From Bin87 sp965220505 (GTDB lineage Bacteria > Chloroflexota > Dehalococcoidia > Lucifugimonadales > UBA3495): DNA of 64,000 bases. Shown here piece by piece: positions 53,800 through 62,502 of this stretch. Both the position numbers and the translations under genes were made by a program. The notes beneath the pieces were generated by a model. The model worked only from the letters and a program-made list of their open reading frames with translations. It did no database searches and was not told where the DNA came from. Within the stretch, counting starts at the first letter, position 1. Every line of letters begins with the position of its first letter. The stretch is taken from positions 310,001 to 374,000 of the forward strand of contig CBDCQE010000003.1 of assembly GCA_965220505.1 (NCBI GenBank), in the 5' to 3' direction.

Positions 53800-56724
53800 C
53801 TACGGCGTCACCACCGCGTCCCGCAGCACCTCGACCAGGTGGCGCGCCCGGCGTCCGGCGCCGTGCTCCACCTGCTGTCGACACGACACGCCCATCACCG
53901 CCACTTCCGCGTCCGGTTTGGCCGCAATCGCCGGGAAGAGGGAGAGGCCGCCGATCTGCATGGAGATGTCGTAGTGCTCCTTCTCGAAGCCGAAGGAGCC
54001 GGCCATGCCGCAGCAGCCGGCGTTGATCAACTCCGCCCGGTAGCCGGGGGGCATATTCAGCACGGCCAGGGAACCGGCCGTCCCAACCATCGCCTTCTGG
54101 TGGCAGTGTCCGTGGAACAGCACCTGCTTCTCCAGGTCGGAGAAGTGCAGGTCCAGCCGGCCCTCTGATTGCGCGTTGGCGAGGAACTCGTCGATGAGAA
54201 ACGAGTTTTCCGCCACGGCCCGGGCGCGCTCGTCGGACACGAACTCGGGGTACTCGTCGCGGAGGGTGAGCAGGCAGCTGGGCTCACAGCCGACGATGGG
54301 AATGCCGTGACTGGCGTAGGCGTACAGGGCGTCGATGTTGGAACGGGCCTGGTCGCGGGCCTGGTCCAGCAGTCCCTTCGAAATCATGGGCCGTCCGCAG
54401 CAACCGCCGTTGACCAGTTCCACACCGTAGCCGGCCGCCTCCAGCACTTCCACGGCGGCGATGCCGATCTCGGGGTAGTTGTAGTTCATGAAGGTGTCAT
54501 TGTAGAGCGCCACCGTCCCGTACTTCGCCTCGCCATGCCCGTTCCTGCCCCGCCGGGTGAACCAGTCGGGCAGGGACATTGACGCAAAGGCCGGCTGCTG
54601 GCGCTGGGGCGCGATGCCCAGGAACTTCGACGTCAAAGAGCGGCCCAGCGCGGATCCGGCCAGCCAGTTGGTGACTGGCGCGTAGCGGCTGCCCAGCTTG
54701 TTCAGCCCGTTGATGTTGGCAAAGAAGCGGGAGCGCAGCGGCACGCCGTGCTCCTTATGGTAATGGTCCAGGAACTCGTACTTCAGCTTGGCCATGTCCA
54801 CGCCCGACTCACACTCCGCCTTGCAGGCCTTGCACTCCAGGCAGAGGTCCAGCGCCTGGTGCAGGCGGTGGTCGGTGATGGAACTCTCGGCGCCGTCGGG
54901 CATGCGGCCGGACAGCGCGGCGCGGAGCAGGTTGGCGCGTCCGCGAGTGGAATGCTCCTCGTCGCGGGTGGCCATGAAGGACGGGCACATGCTGCCGTCC
55001 AGCTTGCGGCAGGCGCCCATGCCGTTGCACATCTCCACCGCGCCGGCGTAGCCGAAGTCCGGGGAGAAGTCCAGCGTGGTGTCCAGCGCCTGCGGCTGGT
55101 AGGCGACGCCGTAGCGCAGGTTCTCGGTCATGGGCGGCGTGTCGATGATCTTGCCCGGGTTCATGATGCCCTGGGGATCCCAGGTTTGCTTCAGCTCACG
55201 GAAGGCGTTGTAGATCTGGTCGCCGAACATCTTGCGTGTCCAGACCCCGCGCACGATGCCGTCGCCGTGCTCGCCGCTCATGGAGCCGCCGAACTCCTTG
55301 ATGAGGTCAGAGACGGCCTCGCCAATGGACACCATCTTGTCGATTCCGTCCTGGTTTTTCAGGCTGACCAGCGGGCGGATGTGCAGACAGCCCACGGAAG
55401 CGTGGCCGTAGTAGCCGGCGGTGGTGCCGTGCTCGGTGACGATCTGGTCGAAGCGGCGTACGAACTCGCCCATGACCGACGGGTCGACTGCCGGGTCCTC
55501 CACGAAGGGAATAGGTTTGGCATCGCCGCGGGTGCTCATGAGGAGTCCGAGCCCGCCCTTCCGCAGGTTCCAGACGGCGGCCTGCCCGGCTCGGTCCAGG
55601 ATGTTGACGCAGGCGTAGGCGAGACCGATGTCGGCCTTAAGGCCGTCCATCCTGGCGGTCAACTCCGCTTCCGTCTCGCCATAGAACTCGACCACCAGCA
55701 TGGCGCCGGGATCGCCCTCCACGAACCCGGGCAGCCGCGCCGTTCCCATGGCCTCGCGGGAACGGTCGAGAACCATCTTGTCGATGAGCTCAATGGACGA
55801 CGGCTCGTGTCGCAGCACACGGGTGGTGGCCTCGCTGGCGTCGTAGATGGTGCGGAAGTGCAGCACGGACAGGGCGGTCATCGTCGGCCGCTGCACCAGA
55901 TTCACCTTGGCTTCCGTCACCACGCACAGCGTACCCTCGGAACCGACCACCATGCGCGCCAGGTTAACGGGGCCGCCGCGATGGGCGTCGTCCAGGATGA
56001 ACTCGTCCAGGTTGTAACCGCTCACCCGCCTCTGGATCTTGGCGTAGGTGCGGTCGATCTCGTCCTTCTGCTCGCGGGCGATGCGCAGCACGCCGCGATA
56101 GATGTCGCCTTCCAGGCCGGAGGCGCTGATGCGTGATTCCAGTTCGGATGGGCTGAGTTCGCCGAAGTGGGCCGTGGAGCCGTCGGAGAGGACTACGTCC
56201 AACTCCCGGATGTGGTCCAGCGTCTTGCCGTAGATGACGCTGTGCGCTCCGCAGGTGTTGTTGCCTATGCCGCCGCCAACGCAGGCGCGGTTGGCGGTGG
56301 TTGGATCCGGCGCGTACTGCAATCCGTGGGGACCCATCTGGCGGGTGAGTTGGTCCAGGATGATGCCGGGCTGGACGCGGGCCCACTGTTCCTCGGCGTT
56401 CACCTCCAGCACGTTGTTCAGGTACTTGCTGAAGTCCATCACGATGGCGTGGTTGACGGTCTGGCCGGCCAGGCTCGTCCCGCCGGAACGCGGCAGCACC
56501 GGTATCCCCTCGCGGGCGGCGAACTCCACCACGGCCTGCACGTCGGCCGAGGAACGGGGGATGACCACGCCCACCGGCTCCATCTGGTAGATGCTGGCGT
56601 CGGTGCTGTACAGCAGGCGCGAATGCGGGTCGAACCGGACCTCGCCGTCCACGCGCCGGCTCAACTCGTCGGCGATCTCCTGGCGTTCGCGGCCGCGAAT
56701 CCTGCGTTCCATTACCGTTGCCAT
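53800..56724 (-). CDS. YdiJ-like FAD-linked / Fe-S dehydrogenase
   Basis: A 974-residue protein. Residues about 40-500 form a PCMH-type FAD domain and FAD-oxidase C domain (VLPRSGGTSLAGQT, CVGGGIGNNTCGAHSVIYG, MVVGSEGTLCVVTEAKV, SGEHGDGIVRG). Residues about 620-650 bind Fe-S (LCLECKACKAECESGVD), and the C-terminal third has CCG repeats (GGCCGRPMISKG, NAGCCGMAGSFGFE). This architecture fits the YdiJ group, known to oxidise D-2-hydroxyglutarate or related 2-hydroxyacids. The ATG at 56724 follows AGGAGG; the frame is open upstream to 57798 but across repeats and another gene. Confidence 0.9.
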   Translation of the reverse strand: MATVMERRIRGRERQEIADELSRRVDGEVRFDPHSRLLYSTDASIYQMEPVGVVIPRSSADVQAVVEFAAREGIPVLPRSGGTSLAGQTVNHAIVMDFSKYLNNVLEVNAEEQWARVQPGIILDQLTRQMGPHGLQYAPDPTTANRACVGGGIGNNTCGAHSVIYGKTLDHIRELDVVLSDGSTAHFGELSPSELESRISASGLEGDIYRGVLRIAREQKDEIDRTYAKIQRRVSGYNLDEFILDDAHRGGPVNLARMVVGSEGTLCVVTEAKVNLVQRPTMTALSVLHFRTIYDASEATTRVLRHEPSSIELIDKMVLDRSREAMGTARLPGFVEGDPGAMLVVEFYGETEAELTARMDGLKADIGLAYACVNILDRAGQAAVWNLRKGGLGLLMSTRGDAKPIPFVEDPAVDPSVMGEFVRRFDQIVTEHGTTAGYYGHASVGCLHIRPLVSLKNQDGIDKMVSIGEAVSDLIKEFGGSMSGEHGDGIVRGVWTRKMFGDQIYNAFRELKQTWDPQGIMNPGKIIDTPPMTENLRYGVAYQPQALDTTLDFSPDFGYAGAVEMCNGMGACRKLDGSMCPSFMATRDEEHSTRGRANLLRAALSGRMPDGAESSITDHRLHQALDLCLECKACKAECESGVDMAKLKYEFLDHYHKEHGVPLRSRFFANINGLNKLGSRYAPVTNWLAGSALGRSLTSKFLGIAPQRQQPAFASMSLPDWFTRRGRNGHGEAKYGTVALYNDTFMNYNYPEIGIAAVEVLEAAGYGVELVNGGCCGRPMISKGLLDQARDQARSNIDALYAYASHGIPIVGCEPSCLLTLRDEYPEFVSDERARAVAENSFLIDEFLANAQSEGRLDLHFSDLEKQVLFHGHCHQKAMVGTAGSLAVLNMPPGYRAELINAGCCGMAGSFGFEKEHYDISMQIGGLSLFPAIAAKPDAEVAVMGVSCRQQVEHGAGRRARHLVEVLRDAVVTP

Positions 56725-56786
56725 CTGTAGTTCCTCCTGAACGGACTGGTCCCGCGCCATTCGCCTGTCTCTTGCAACGGCCAACG

Positions 56787-56918
56787 TTTTACATCGATAA
56801 ACAGGATGGAAAGGATACTGACAAGTCTGGTGCGAGGTGCGATTTACGTCATTGTCAGAAGCGCCAGGGAATACACAGTACCCAATCGAATCCTGTTCAT
56901 CCTGTGCATCGATGTAAA
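56787..56918. repeat. Palindromic element, copy 1, left of the hydrolase gene
   Basis: TTTTACATCGATAAACAGGA continues to TGGAAAGGAT (56787-56816) and pairs with ATCCTGTTCATCCTGTGCAT ending CGATGTAAAA (56889-56918). It fills the 327-base gap with the flavoprotein. The same arms recur at 57802-57869 on the far side of the hydrolase gene. Confidence 0.8.
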
Positions 56919-57051
56919 AATAAAGTGCGCCAGAGTGCGCCGCAGTATAGCACGGGGGCTTTTTTCGCTCGGATATGCCGCCGCCGCCCGTTGCCGTAAT
57001 GGACTGCGGTGTTATATTGGTGCAACCAATCGACCCACGAAAGGCGGCGAA

Positions 57052-57759
57052 ATGTCCACTCAGCCCGGTTCCGGCGAGCAGCCCACGGAAAACCGCATCG
57101 GCATGATGATCGAGAAGGTCATGGTCGGCCCACCCCACGAGGGCGAGAACGGCCAGGGCCTGCTGATCTGCACCAATCGCGGGGACATCCCGGCCATCCT
57201 GCACGCCGCCGAGGAAACCACCAGGGCCGTGGTCTGGGTCTGCGGAGCCCGGGGCGGTTTCGGCGGCCCAGGCAGCGGTCTCTACGCCGAACTCGCCGAG
57301 GAAATGACCGGCCAGGGCATCACCTCGCTCCGCATGGACTACCGCCATCCCAACCACATCCAGGAATGCGCCCTGGACCTCGTCGCCGGCTGCAACTTCC
57401 TGCGGGCGACGGGACACGGACCGGCGATAGTCGTTGGACATTCCTTCGGCGGCGCCGTCGTAATCGCCGCCGGCGCGGTCAGCGACAACATCGCCGGCGT
57501 CGTCTCGCTCTCCCCACAGACCTACGGAGCGCAGGGAGCTAGCATGATCTCCCCCAAGCCGCTGCTGGTGGTGCACGGCAAGGCCGATACGCGCCTGCCC
57601 TTCTCCTGCGCCGTCGCCATCCACGACTGGGCCAAGGAGCCCAAGGAACTGGTGCTCTACGAAGGCGCGGAGCACCGCCTGGACGAGTGCCGCGAGGAGT
57701 TGGGCGACCTGCTGCGCACCTGGATACCGGAGCACCTCCCGGCGCCGGCCAACGAATAA
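57052..57759 (+). CDS. Alpha/beta hydrolase
   Basis: A 235-residue hydrolase. VVGHSFGGAVVIAA is the nucleophile elbow, HGKADTRLPF supplies the Asp and GAEHRLDE the His. VWVCGARGGFGGPGSGLYAE is the oxyanion/cap region. Its substrate is unknown; short dienelactone-hydrolase-like enzymes have this layout. The ATG at 57052 follows AAGG; longer frames upstream run through a repeat. It is flanked on both sides by copies of one palindromic element. Confidence 0.85.
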   Translation: MSTQPGSGEQPTENRIGMMIEKVMVGPPHEGENGQGLLICTNRGDIPAILHAAEETTRAVVWVCGARGGFGGPGSGLYAELAEEMTGQGITSLRMDYRHPNHIQECALDLVAGCNFLRATGHGPAIVVGHSFGGAVVIAAGAVSDNIAGVVSLSPQTYGAQGASMISPKPLLVVHGKADTRLPFSCAVAIHDWAKEPKELVLYEGAEHRLDECREELGDLLRTWIPEHLPAPANE

Positions 57760-57801
57760 ACGGGTCAGGCTCAACCCCCGGTTCGACCAAGAGAACAATC
57801 C

Positions 57802-57869
57802 TACATCGATAGACAGGATGAGCAGGACCTCGCTCGTATCCGATCCTGTTCATCCTGTGCATCGATGTC
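57802..57869. repeat. Palindromic element, copy 2, right of the hydrolase gene
   Basis: ACATCGATAGACAGGATGAG plus CAGGA pairs with TCCTGTTCATCCTGTGCATC plus GATGT, a near-perfect hairpin with a 15-base loop. The arms match those at 56787-56918. The remainder of the gap to 58050 (57870-58049) shows no gene. Confidence 0.82.
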
Positions 57870-58049
57870 AAGCTCATGTCGAATACGGCTGAACGGACTG
57901 ACATCGGCTGACGAGTTTCAACACCGGCCGGTTCAGCGTTGAGGGCCACAAATCGCCTTCCACCTGTTAGACTGCACTCGGTCGCACCGGTTTTAGTGGG
58001 TCTGTTAAGCGCCCTGTGGCGGAAACGGACTCCGGAGGGATGAAACGGA

Positions 58050-58757
58050 ATGGTGCAAGCCGATGACCTGCGCCGAATGGCGCTGGTCCTTGTGTCCATC
58101 GGTCTGGCGTGGAACCTGGTTGAGGCTGTAGTCGCCTTCTGGGCCGGCGCCCGGGTGGGCAGCGTGGCCCTCATCGCGTTCGGGCTGGACAGCATCATCG
58201 AGCTATTCGCCGGCGGAGTGCTGGTTTGGCGCTTGAGGCAGGAAGGCGAAAGGCACGAGGACGAGGCGGCGGAACGGCGGGCGCAACGGCTGGTCGGGAT
58301 CACCTTCTTTGTCCTGGCGGGGTACGTCGGGCTGCATTCGGTGGTTAGCCTGGGGGGATGGTTGCCAGAGCCGCAGCCGAGCCTGGCGGGCATTGGGATA
58401 GCGGTAGCCAGCGCCCTCGTGATGAGCGTCCTCTACGTAGCCAAGATGCGCATCGCCGCGCGCATGCAGTCCCGCGCTCTCCGCGCCGAGGCAGTGGAGA
58501 GCCTGTTCTGCGATCTCCAGGACCTGGCCATACTGGTCGGTCTGGGACTCAACGTCTTGCTCTCTTGGTGGTGGGCGGACCCGGTCGCAGCCCTGTTGCT
58601 GATCCCCTTCTTCATCAAGGAAGGCAAGGAGAATTTCTCCGGGCACCACGACCACGATGATGAGCATGAGCATGAGGCCCCATCTGCGCTGGTCTGCTTC
58701 TGCCTGAGATGCTGGTATGGCCTGTCCGCGTGTCGGATGGCCTGTTGCCGCGCCTAG
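58050..58757 (+). CDS. Cation-efflux-like (CDF superfamily) membrane protein
   Basis: A 235-residue protein with about five or six hydrophobic helices. SVALIAFGLDSIIELFAGG and LRAEAVESLFCDLQDLAILVGL carry acidic residues at the positions where CDF transporters use HxxxD/DxxxD to bind metal, and a His-rich segment (GHHDHDDEHEHE) follows the last helix. Substrate is probably a divalent metal. The C-terminus is Cys-rich (CFCLRCWYGLSACRMACC), an unusual ending. Confidence 0.8.
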   Translation: MVQADDLRRMALVLVSIGLAWNLVEAVVAFWAGARVGSVALIAFGLDSIIELFAGGVLVWRLRQEGERHEDEAAERRAQRLVGITFFVLAGYVGLHSVVSLGGWLPEPQPSLAGIGIAVASALVMSVLYVAKMRIAARMQSRALRAEAVESLFCDLQDLAILVGLGLNVLLSWWWADPVAALLLIPFFIKEGKENFSGHHDHDDEHEHEAPSALVCFCLRCWYGLSACRMACCRA

Positions 58758-58897
58758 ATCCTCGACCAGGGGCCATACTCCCGTCAGGTTAACCTGAGCC
58801 ACGTCGGGTACGCGTTGCCGCCATCGGGCGAGCAGGTGCCAGCGGATCGCCCCGGTAGACAGTGCCCACCTCGTCGGATAAGATGGCGCAGGTTTTC

Positions 58898-58965
58898 ACC
58901 CCGTCGCCGCGGCCCCATTACCGGCGGCTCCGTGCCAGGTCGGTAAACAGGTCGCACGACGGGGT
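58898..58965 (+). promoter_or_regulatory. Possible structured leader/terminator upstream of the TRAP permease
   Basis: ACCCCGTCG (58898-58906) is complementary to CGACGGGGT (58957-58965), which is followed by TTTTG. The 50-base loop contains further GC-rich complementarity. It could be a terminator of the upstream gene or a regulated leader of the permease. No known riboswitch consensus was recognised. The rest of 58758-59012 shows no gene. Confidence 0.35.
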
Positions 58966-59012
58966 TTTTGTGTGCTCCCAAATCCCCGACCCGAGAGAAG
59001 CCAGACCGTCCC

Positions 59013-60515
59013 ATGCTCATCGCCGTCGCGTTCGTCCTGATGGGGATCATGTTCCTGGCCGGCATGTACGTGGCCGGGGCACTGGGGTCGTTGGCGCTGA
59101 TCCTGCTCAACCTGTTCTCCGACAATCCGGTCTGGAACATCATGGGCAACCGGGCGTGGGAGACCAACACCAACGTCAACTTGGTGGCGATCCCGCTGTT
59201 CATCCTGATGGGCGAGATCGTGCTGCGGGGCGGGTTCGCCGACCTGATGTACCGCGCCCTGTCACGTTGGGTGGATTTCATTCCCGGCGGGCTGATGCAC
59301 ACCAACATCGCCTCGTGCGCGGTGTTCGCGGCGTGCGCCGGCTCCAGCATCGCCACGGCGGCGACGGTGAGCCGGGTGGCGCTGCCCTCGTTTCGGGCGC
59401 AGGGCTACCAGGAGCGGTTGGTGGTCGGGTCGCTGGCGGCCGGCGGAACGCTGGGAATACTGATCCCGCCGAGCATCCTGCTGGTGCTGTACGGGCTCAC
59501 GGTGGGGGAGTCCATTGGGCGTCTGTTCCTGGCGGGTTTCATCCCGGGGATACTGCTGGCGCTGGTTTTCATGCTGATGATCGGCGTGGCGTCGGTGATC
59601 TGGCCGGCCATCGCGCCCCGCCAGCAGCAGGGACGGTTCTGGACCTGGGAGGGCTGGACGGAGCGGCTGCTGTTCACGGTGCTGATGGTCCCGGTGATGG
59701 CGCTGATCTTCATTGTGCTGGGCAGCATTTACTTCGGGTGGGCAACCCCCTCGGAGGCGGCCGGTTTCGGCGTTGCGGGGGCGTTGGCGCTGGCGATCAT
59801 CTACAACTTCGTGCGGCTGTTCGCCGGCAACATCGCGGGAATGCTGCTGCGAAGCGGCATCGCCGAACGGTTGTCGCCGGAAGTGCGGGGAACGCTGGAA
59901 GGCTGGCGCGAGCAGTACCGGTTCGACGCCCAGAGTTTCCGGAACTACTGCCGGTTCATGGCCACGATGACCCTGGAGGCATGCGGTTCGGCGGCGCGCT
60001 CCTCGGCGATGATACTGTTCATCCTGATGGCGGCTTTCACCCTGCAGTTCGCCTTTGCGTACCTGCGCATCTCCGTCACCATGGCGGAGTGGGTGGCCAG
60101 CTTCAACCTGACCACGGTGCAGTTGGTGCTGTTCCTGGTTGTGTTCTACCTGCTGCTGGGCACCTTTATGGAAGCATATTCCATGATGCTCACCACGTTG
60201 CCGATCATATCTCCGGTGCTCCGGGCCGCCGAGGTGGACCTGCTGTGGTTCGGGATCATCATGATCATCCTGCTGGAGGCCGCGCAGATCAGCCCGCCCC
60301 AGGGCCTGAGCCTGTACGTGCTGCAGGGGGCGAGGCACGACGTGGCCCAACAGGAGGTGGACGGCACGGGCCGGGCGGCTCAAACGGGCACCATCAACGA
60401 CGTGTACATCGGGGTCCTGCCGTTCATGGCCTGCATGGCGGTTGTAATCGGCCTGATCATCGCGTTCCCGGACCTGGCGCTATGGTTGCCGGATCAGATC
60501 AAGGGGCCGAGGTAA
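59013..60515 (+). CDS. TRAP transporter large permease (DctM-like)
   Basis: A 500-residue permease with at least 12 hydrophobic helices. NTNVNLVAIPLFILMGEIVLRGG, CAGSSIATAATVSRVALPSF, GTLGILIPPSILLVLYG and GTFMEAYSMMLTTLPIISPVL are conserved DctM segments. A 70-residue polar insert in the middle (LLRSGIAERLSPEVRGTLEG and following) is larger than usual. No DctP binding protein or DctQ small permease is adjacent, so partners must be elsewhere. The last codons and stop (PDQIKGPR) are duplicated 481 bp downstream. Confidence 0.9.
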   Translation: MLIAVAFVLMGIMFLAGMYVAGALGSLALILLNLFSDNPVWNIMGNRAWETNTNVNLVAIPLFILMGEIVLRGGFADLMYRALSRWVDFIPGGLMHTNIASCAVFAACAGSSIATAATVSRVALPSFRAQGYQERLVVGSLAAGGTLGILIPPSILLVLYGLTVGESIGRLFLAGFIPGILLALVFMLMIGVASVIWPAIAPRQQQGRFWTWEGWTERLLFTVLMVPVMALIFIVLGSIYFGWATPSEAAGFGVAGALALAIIYNFVRLFAGNIAGMLLRSGIAERLSPEVRGTLEGWREQYRFDAQSFRNYCRFMATMTLEACGSAARSSAMILFILMAAFTLQFAFAYLRISVTMAEWVASFNLTTVQLVLFLVVFYLLLGTFMEAYSMMLTTLPIISPVLRAAEVDLLWFGIIMIILLEAAQISPPQGLSLYVLQGARHDVAQQEVDGTGRAAQTGTINDVYIGVLPFMACMAVVIGLIIAFPDLALWLPDQIKGPR

Positions 60516-60561
60516 GGTCCTGAACTGGTAGAATTGGGCTACAGATCTCGGAGCGATACCC

Positions 60562-60948
60562 ATGGCTTCCACATCGATCCAGGACATCGTGCGGGCGATA
60601 TTCGATGATGCCCGTCAAATGCAGGCACAGGCTGTAGAGCGATTCGAGGCAGGTGACATCAGAGACGCCGCCGAGAAAGCCTGGTGTGCAACCAAGCGCG
60701 CCACCGACGGCTTACTGCTCGCACGGATCGGCGAGGAGCCCGGCCCCACCGGCCTGACGAGCGACGGACTTGATGCCCTGGCTCGTACCGAGCCCCGGGC
60801 CACGGCTCTGCAAGGACGCTATTACAGCCGCTTGAGCCAACTCCACGGATCGTGCTTCTACATCGGCGCATGCAACCAAGAAACCGAGCGCCGCATACGC
60901 GAGACTGCGCAATACATTGACGACGCGGAGGCTCTCGCCGGCGGGTAA
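60562..60948 (+). CDS. Small HEPN-like helical protein
   Basis: A 128-residue all-helical protein. AVERFEAGDIRDAAEKAWCATKRATDGLLLAR resembles the first two helices of HEPN-type/PaREP1-like small proteins that often accompany nucleotidyltransferase or PIN partners. No catalytic RxxxxH is evident. It follows dctM by 46 bp on the same strand and is itself followed by a second copy of the dctM 3' end, so it appears to be an inserted cassette. Confidence 0.6.
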   Translation: MASTSIQDIVRAIFDDARQMQAQAVERFEAGDIRDAAEKAWCATKRATDGLLLARIGEEPGPTGLTSDGLDALARTEPRATALQGRYYSRLSQLHGSCFYIGACNQETERRIRETAQYIDDAEALAGG

Positions 60949-60968
60949 GCGGCGGCGCGAACTGCATC

Positions 60969-60996
60969 GCCGGACCAGATCAAGGGGCCGCGCTGA
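60969..60996 (+). repeat. Displaced second copy of the dctM 3' end
   Basis: GCCGGACCAGATCAAGGGGC plus CG (60969-60990) matches 60488-60509 at 21 of 22 bases. In frame it still encodes PDQIKGPR followed by a stop (TGA at 60994), the same C-terminus as the permease. The HEPN-like gene lies between the two copies. Confidence 0.85.
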
Positions 60997-61051
60997 TCTG
61001 AGGACCGTCCGGGGACGTATGGTCAGGTAGTCCCCGGAGGTTCGCGTCGAC

Positions 61052-62464
61052 ATGCCAGAGCAATTCGATATCGCCGTGATCGGAGCCGGATCCGCCGGGC
61101 TGACGGCGGCGCGGTTCGCGGCGCGGCTGGGCAAACGCGTGGCGCTCATCGAGGCCAACCGGGTGGGCGGCGACTGCACATGGACGGGGTGTGTCCCCAG
61201 CAAAGCGCTGCTGCACGCCGCAAAGGTGGCGCACACCGTCCGGAACGCAAGCCGATACGGCATCACCTCCAAAGATCAGCATGTCGATTTCGGCGCCGTG
61301 ATGGGTCACGTGAAGGGAGCCATCGAGGTGGTCTTCGCCCAGGAGTCGCCGGAGACGCTGCGGTCCGAGGGGGTCGAGGTTCTGGAGGGGCGCGCCGAAT
61401 TCCAGGACTCCCGGACTTTGGCTGTCGGGCAGCAGGAGGTCTCAGCGCGGCGCTTTCTGATCTGCACAGGAGCAGGGCCATTCATACCGCCGATCCCCGG
61501 GCTGGAAGATACGTCGTACTTGACCTACGAGACGTTTTGGGATCTGGCAACGCTGCCGGACCAACTGGTCGTCATCGGAGGCGGTCCCATCGGGTGCGAG
61601 TTGGCGCAGGCGTGCCAGCGGCTGGGCTCGCGCGTAACCCTGGTGGAGGCGATGGACCGGCTGCTGCCCAACGACGAACCGGAGGCCAGCCAGGCCGTAG
61701 CCCAAGCGCTGCGGCGGGACGGGATCTACCTGCGGCTGTCGTGTCCCGTGGAGTCGGTAAAACCAGCCGGCGATAGGACCGGCATCGAGGTAAGCGCCGG
61801 CGGCGAGACGATCAGAGGCGATGCGCTCCTGGTCGCCGTGGGGCGACGGGCGAAAGTGGACCAGTTAGGGCTGGACCGAGCCGGGATCGAACACGGCCCA
61901 CGGAGGATCACGGTCGACGACTATCTGCGGACCAACGTGAAGCATATCTACGCCGCCGGCGACTGCGCCGGTGGGTTCCAGTTCACGCACTACGCGGGAT
62001 TCCAGGGGGCAATGGCGGTGCGAAATATGCTGCTGCCCGGACGCTCGCGGGCGCGGCCTCAGCATCCACCATGGGCAACCTTCACCGATCCCGAGGTGGC
62101 GCACTCGGGTTTCACCGAGGAGCAGGCCCGGCAGCGTTATGGCGACAAGGTGCGGGTGTCGTTTCTGCCGATGGCGCAGGTGGACCGGGCGGTCACCGAG
62201 GACGCCACCGAGGGGTTCATCAAGGTCGTGGAGCGGAGCAACGGCGAGGCGATTGGCGCGACGATAGTCGGTCAACGGGCCGCGGAAACGCTACAGACTT
62301 GGACTTTGGCCGGCGACAATGGCCTCAAGATGGGAAACGTCGCCCGGACAATGCAGGCGTATCCCTCCCTGGCGACGGGGAATCAGCAATTGGCATGGGA
62401 GGCATATCTGGGCGGGCTGACCGGCGGGGCGACCGGCCGCATGGTGCGTTGGCTGGCCCGTTAG
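61052..62464 (+). CDS. FAD-dependent pyridine nucleotide-disulfide oxidoreductase
   Basis: A 470-residue class I flavin disulfide reductase. DIAVIGAGSAGLTAARFAA binds FAD, GGDCTWTGCVPSKAL is the redox CX4C, VVIGGGPIGCELAQA binds NAD(P), and IYAAGDCAGGFQFTHYA is the second FAD motif. The C-terminal dimer domain has QAYPSLATGNQQ where dihydrolipoamide dehydrogenase has HxHPTxxE, so the catalytic His-Glu pair is missing. It is a mercuric-reductase-like protein of unknown substrate; no N-terminal metal-binding domain is present. Confidence 0.88.
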   Translation: MPEQFDIAVIGAGSAGLTAARFAARLGKRVALIEANRVGGDCTWTGCVPSKALLHAAKVAHTVRNASRYGITSKDQHVDFGAVMGHVKGAIEVVFAQESPETLRSEGVEVLEGRAEFQDSRTLAVGQQEVSARRFLICTGAGPFIPPIPGLEDTSYLTYETFWDLATLPDQLVVIGGGPIGCELAQACQRLGSRVTLVEAMDRLLPNDEPEASQAVAQALRRDGIYLRLSCPVESVKPAGDRTGIEVSAGGETIRGDALLVAVGRRAKVDQLGLDRAGIEHGPRRITVDDYLRTNVKHIYAAGDCAGGFQFTHYAGFQGAMAVRNMLLPGRSRARPQHPPWATFTDPEVAHSGFTEEQARQRYGDKVRVSFLPMAQVDRAVTEDATEGFIKVVERSNGEAIGATIVGQRAAETLQTWTLAGDNGLKMGNVARTMQAYPSLATGNQQLAWEAYLGGLTGGATGRMVRWLAR

Positions 62465-62502
62465 CCTTCGTGAAGGCTGGGCCAAGGCGGCAGAGCGCCG
62501 CC

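Noticed and set aside
56725..57798. N-terminal extension of the YdiJ-like protein
   Set aside because: The open frame upstream of 56724 crosses a palindromic repeat and the hydrolase gene; the ATG at 56724 has AGGAGG and begins the family homology.
58862..60523. 553-codon frame overlapping the TRAP permease
   Set aside because: The permease frame encodes the conserved DctM protein; the other frame is Gly/Arg-rich shadow sequence.
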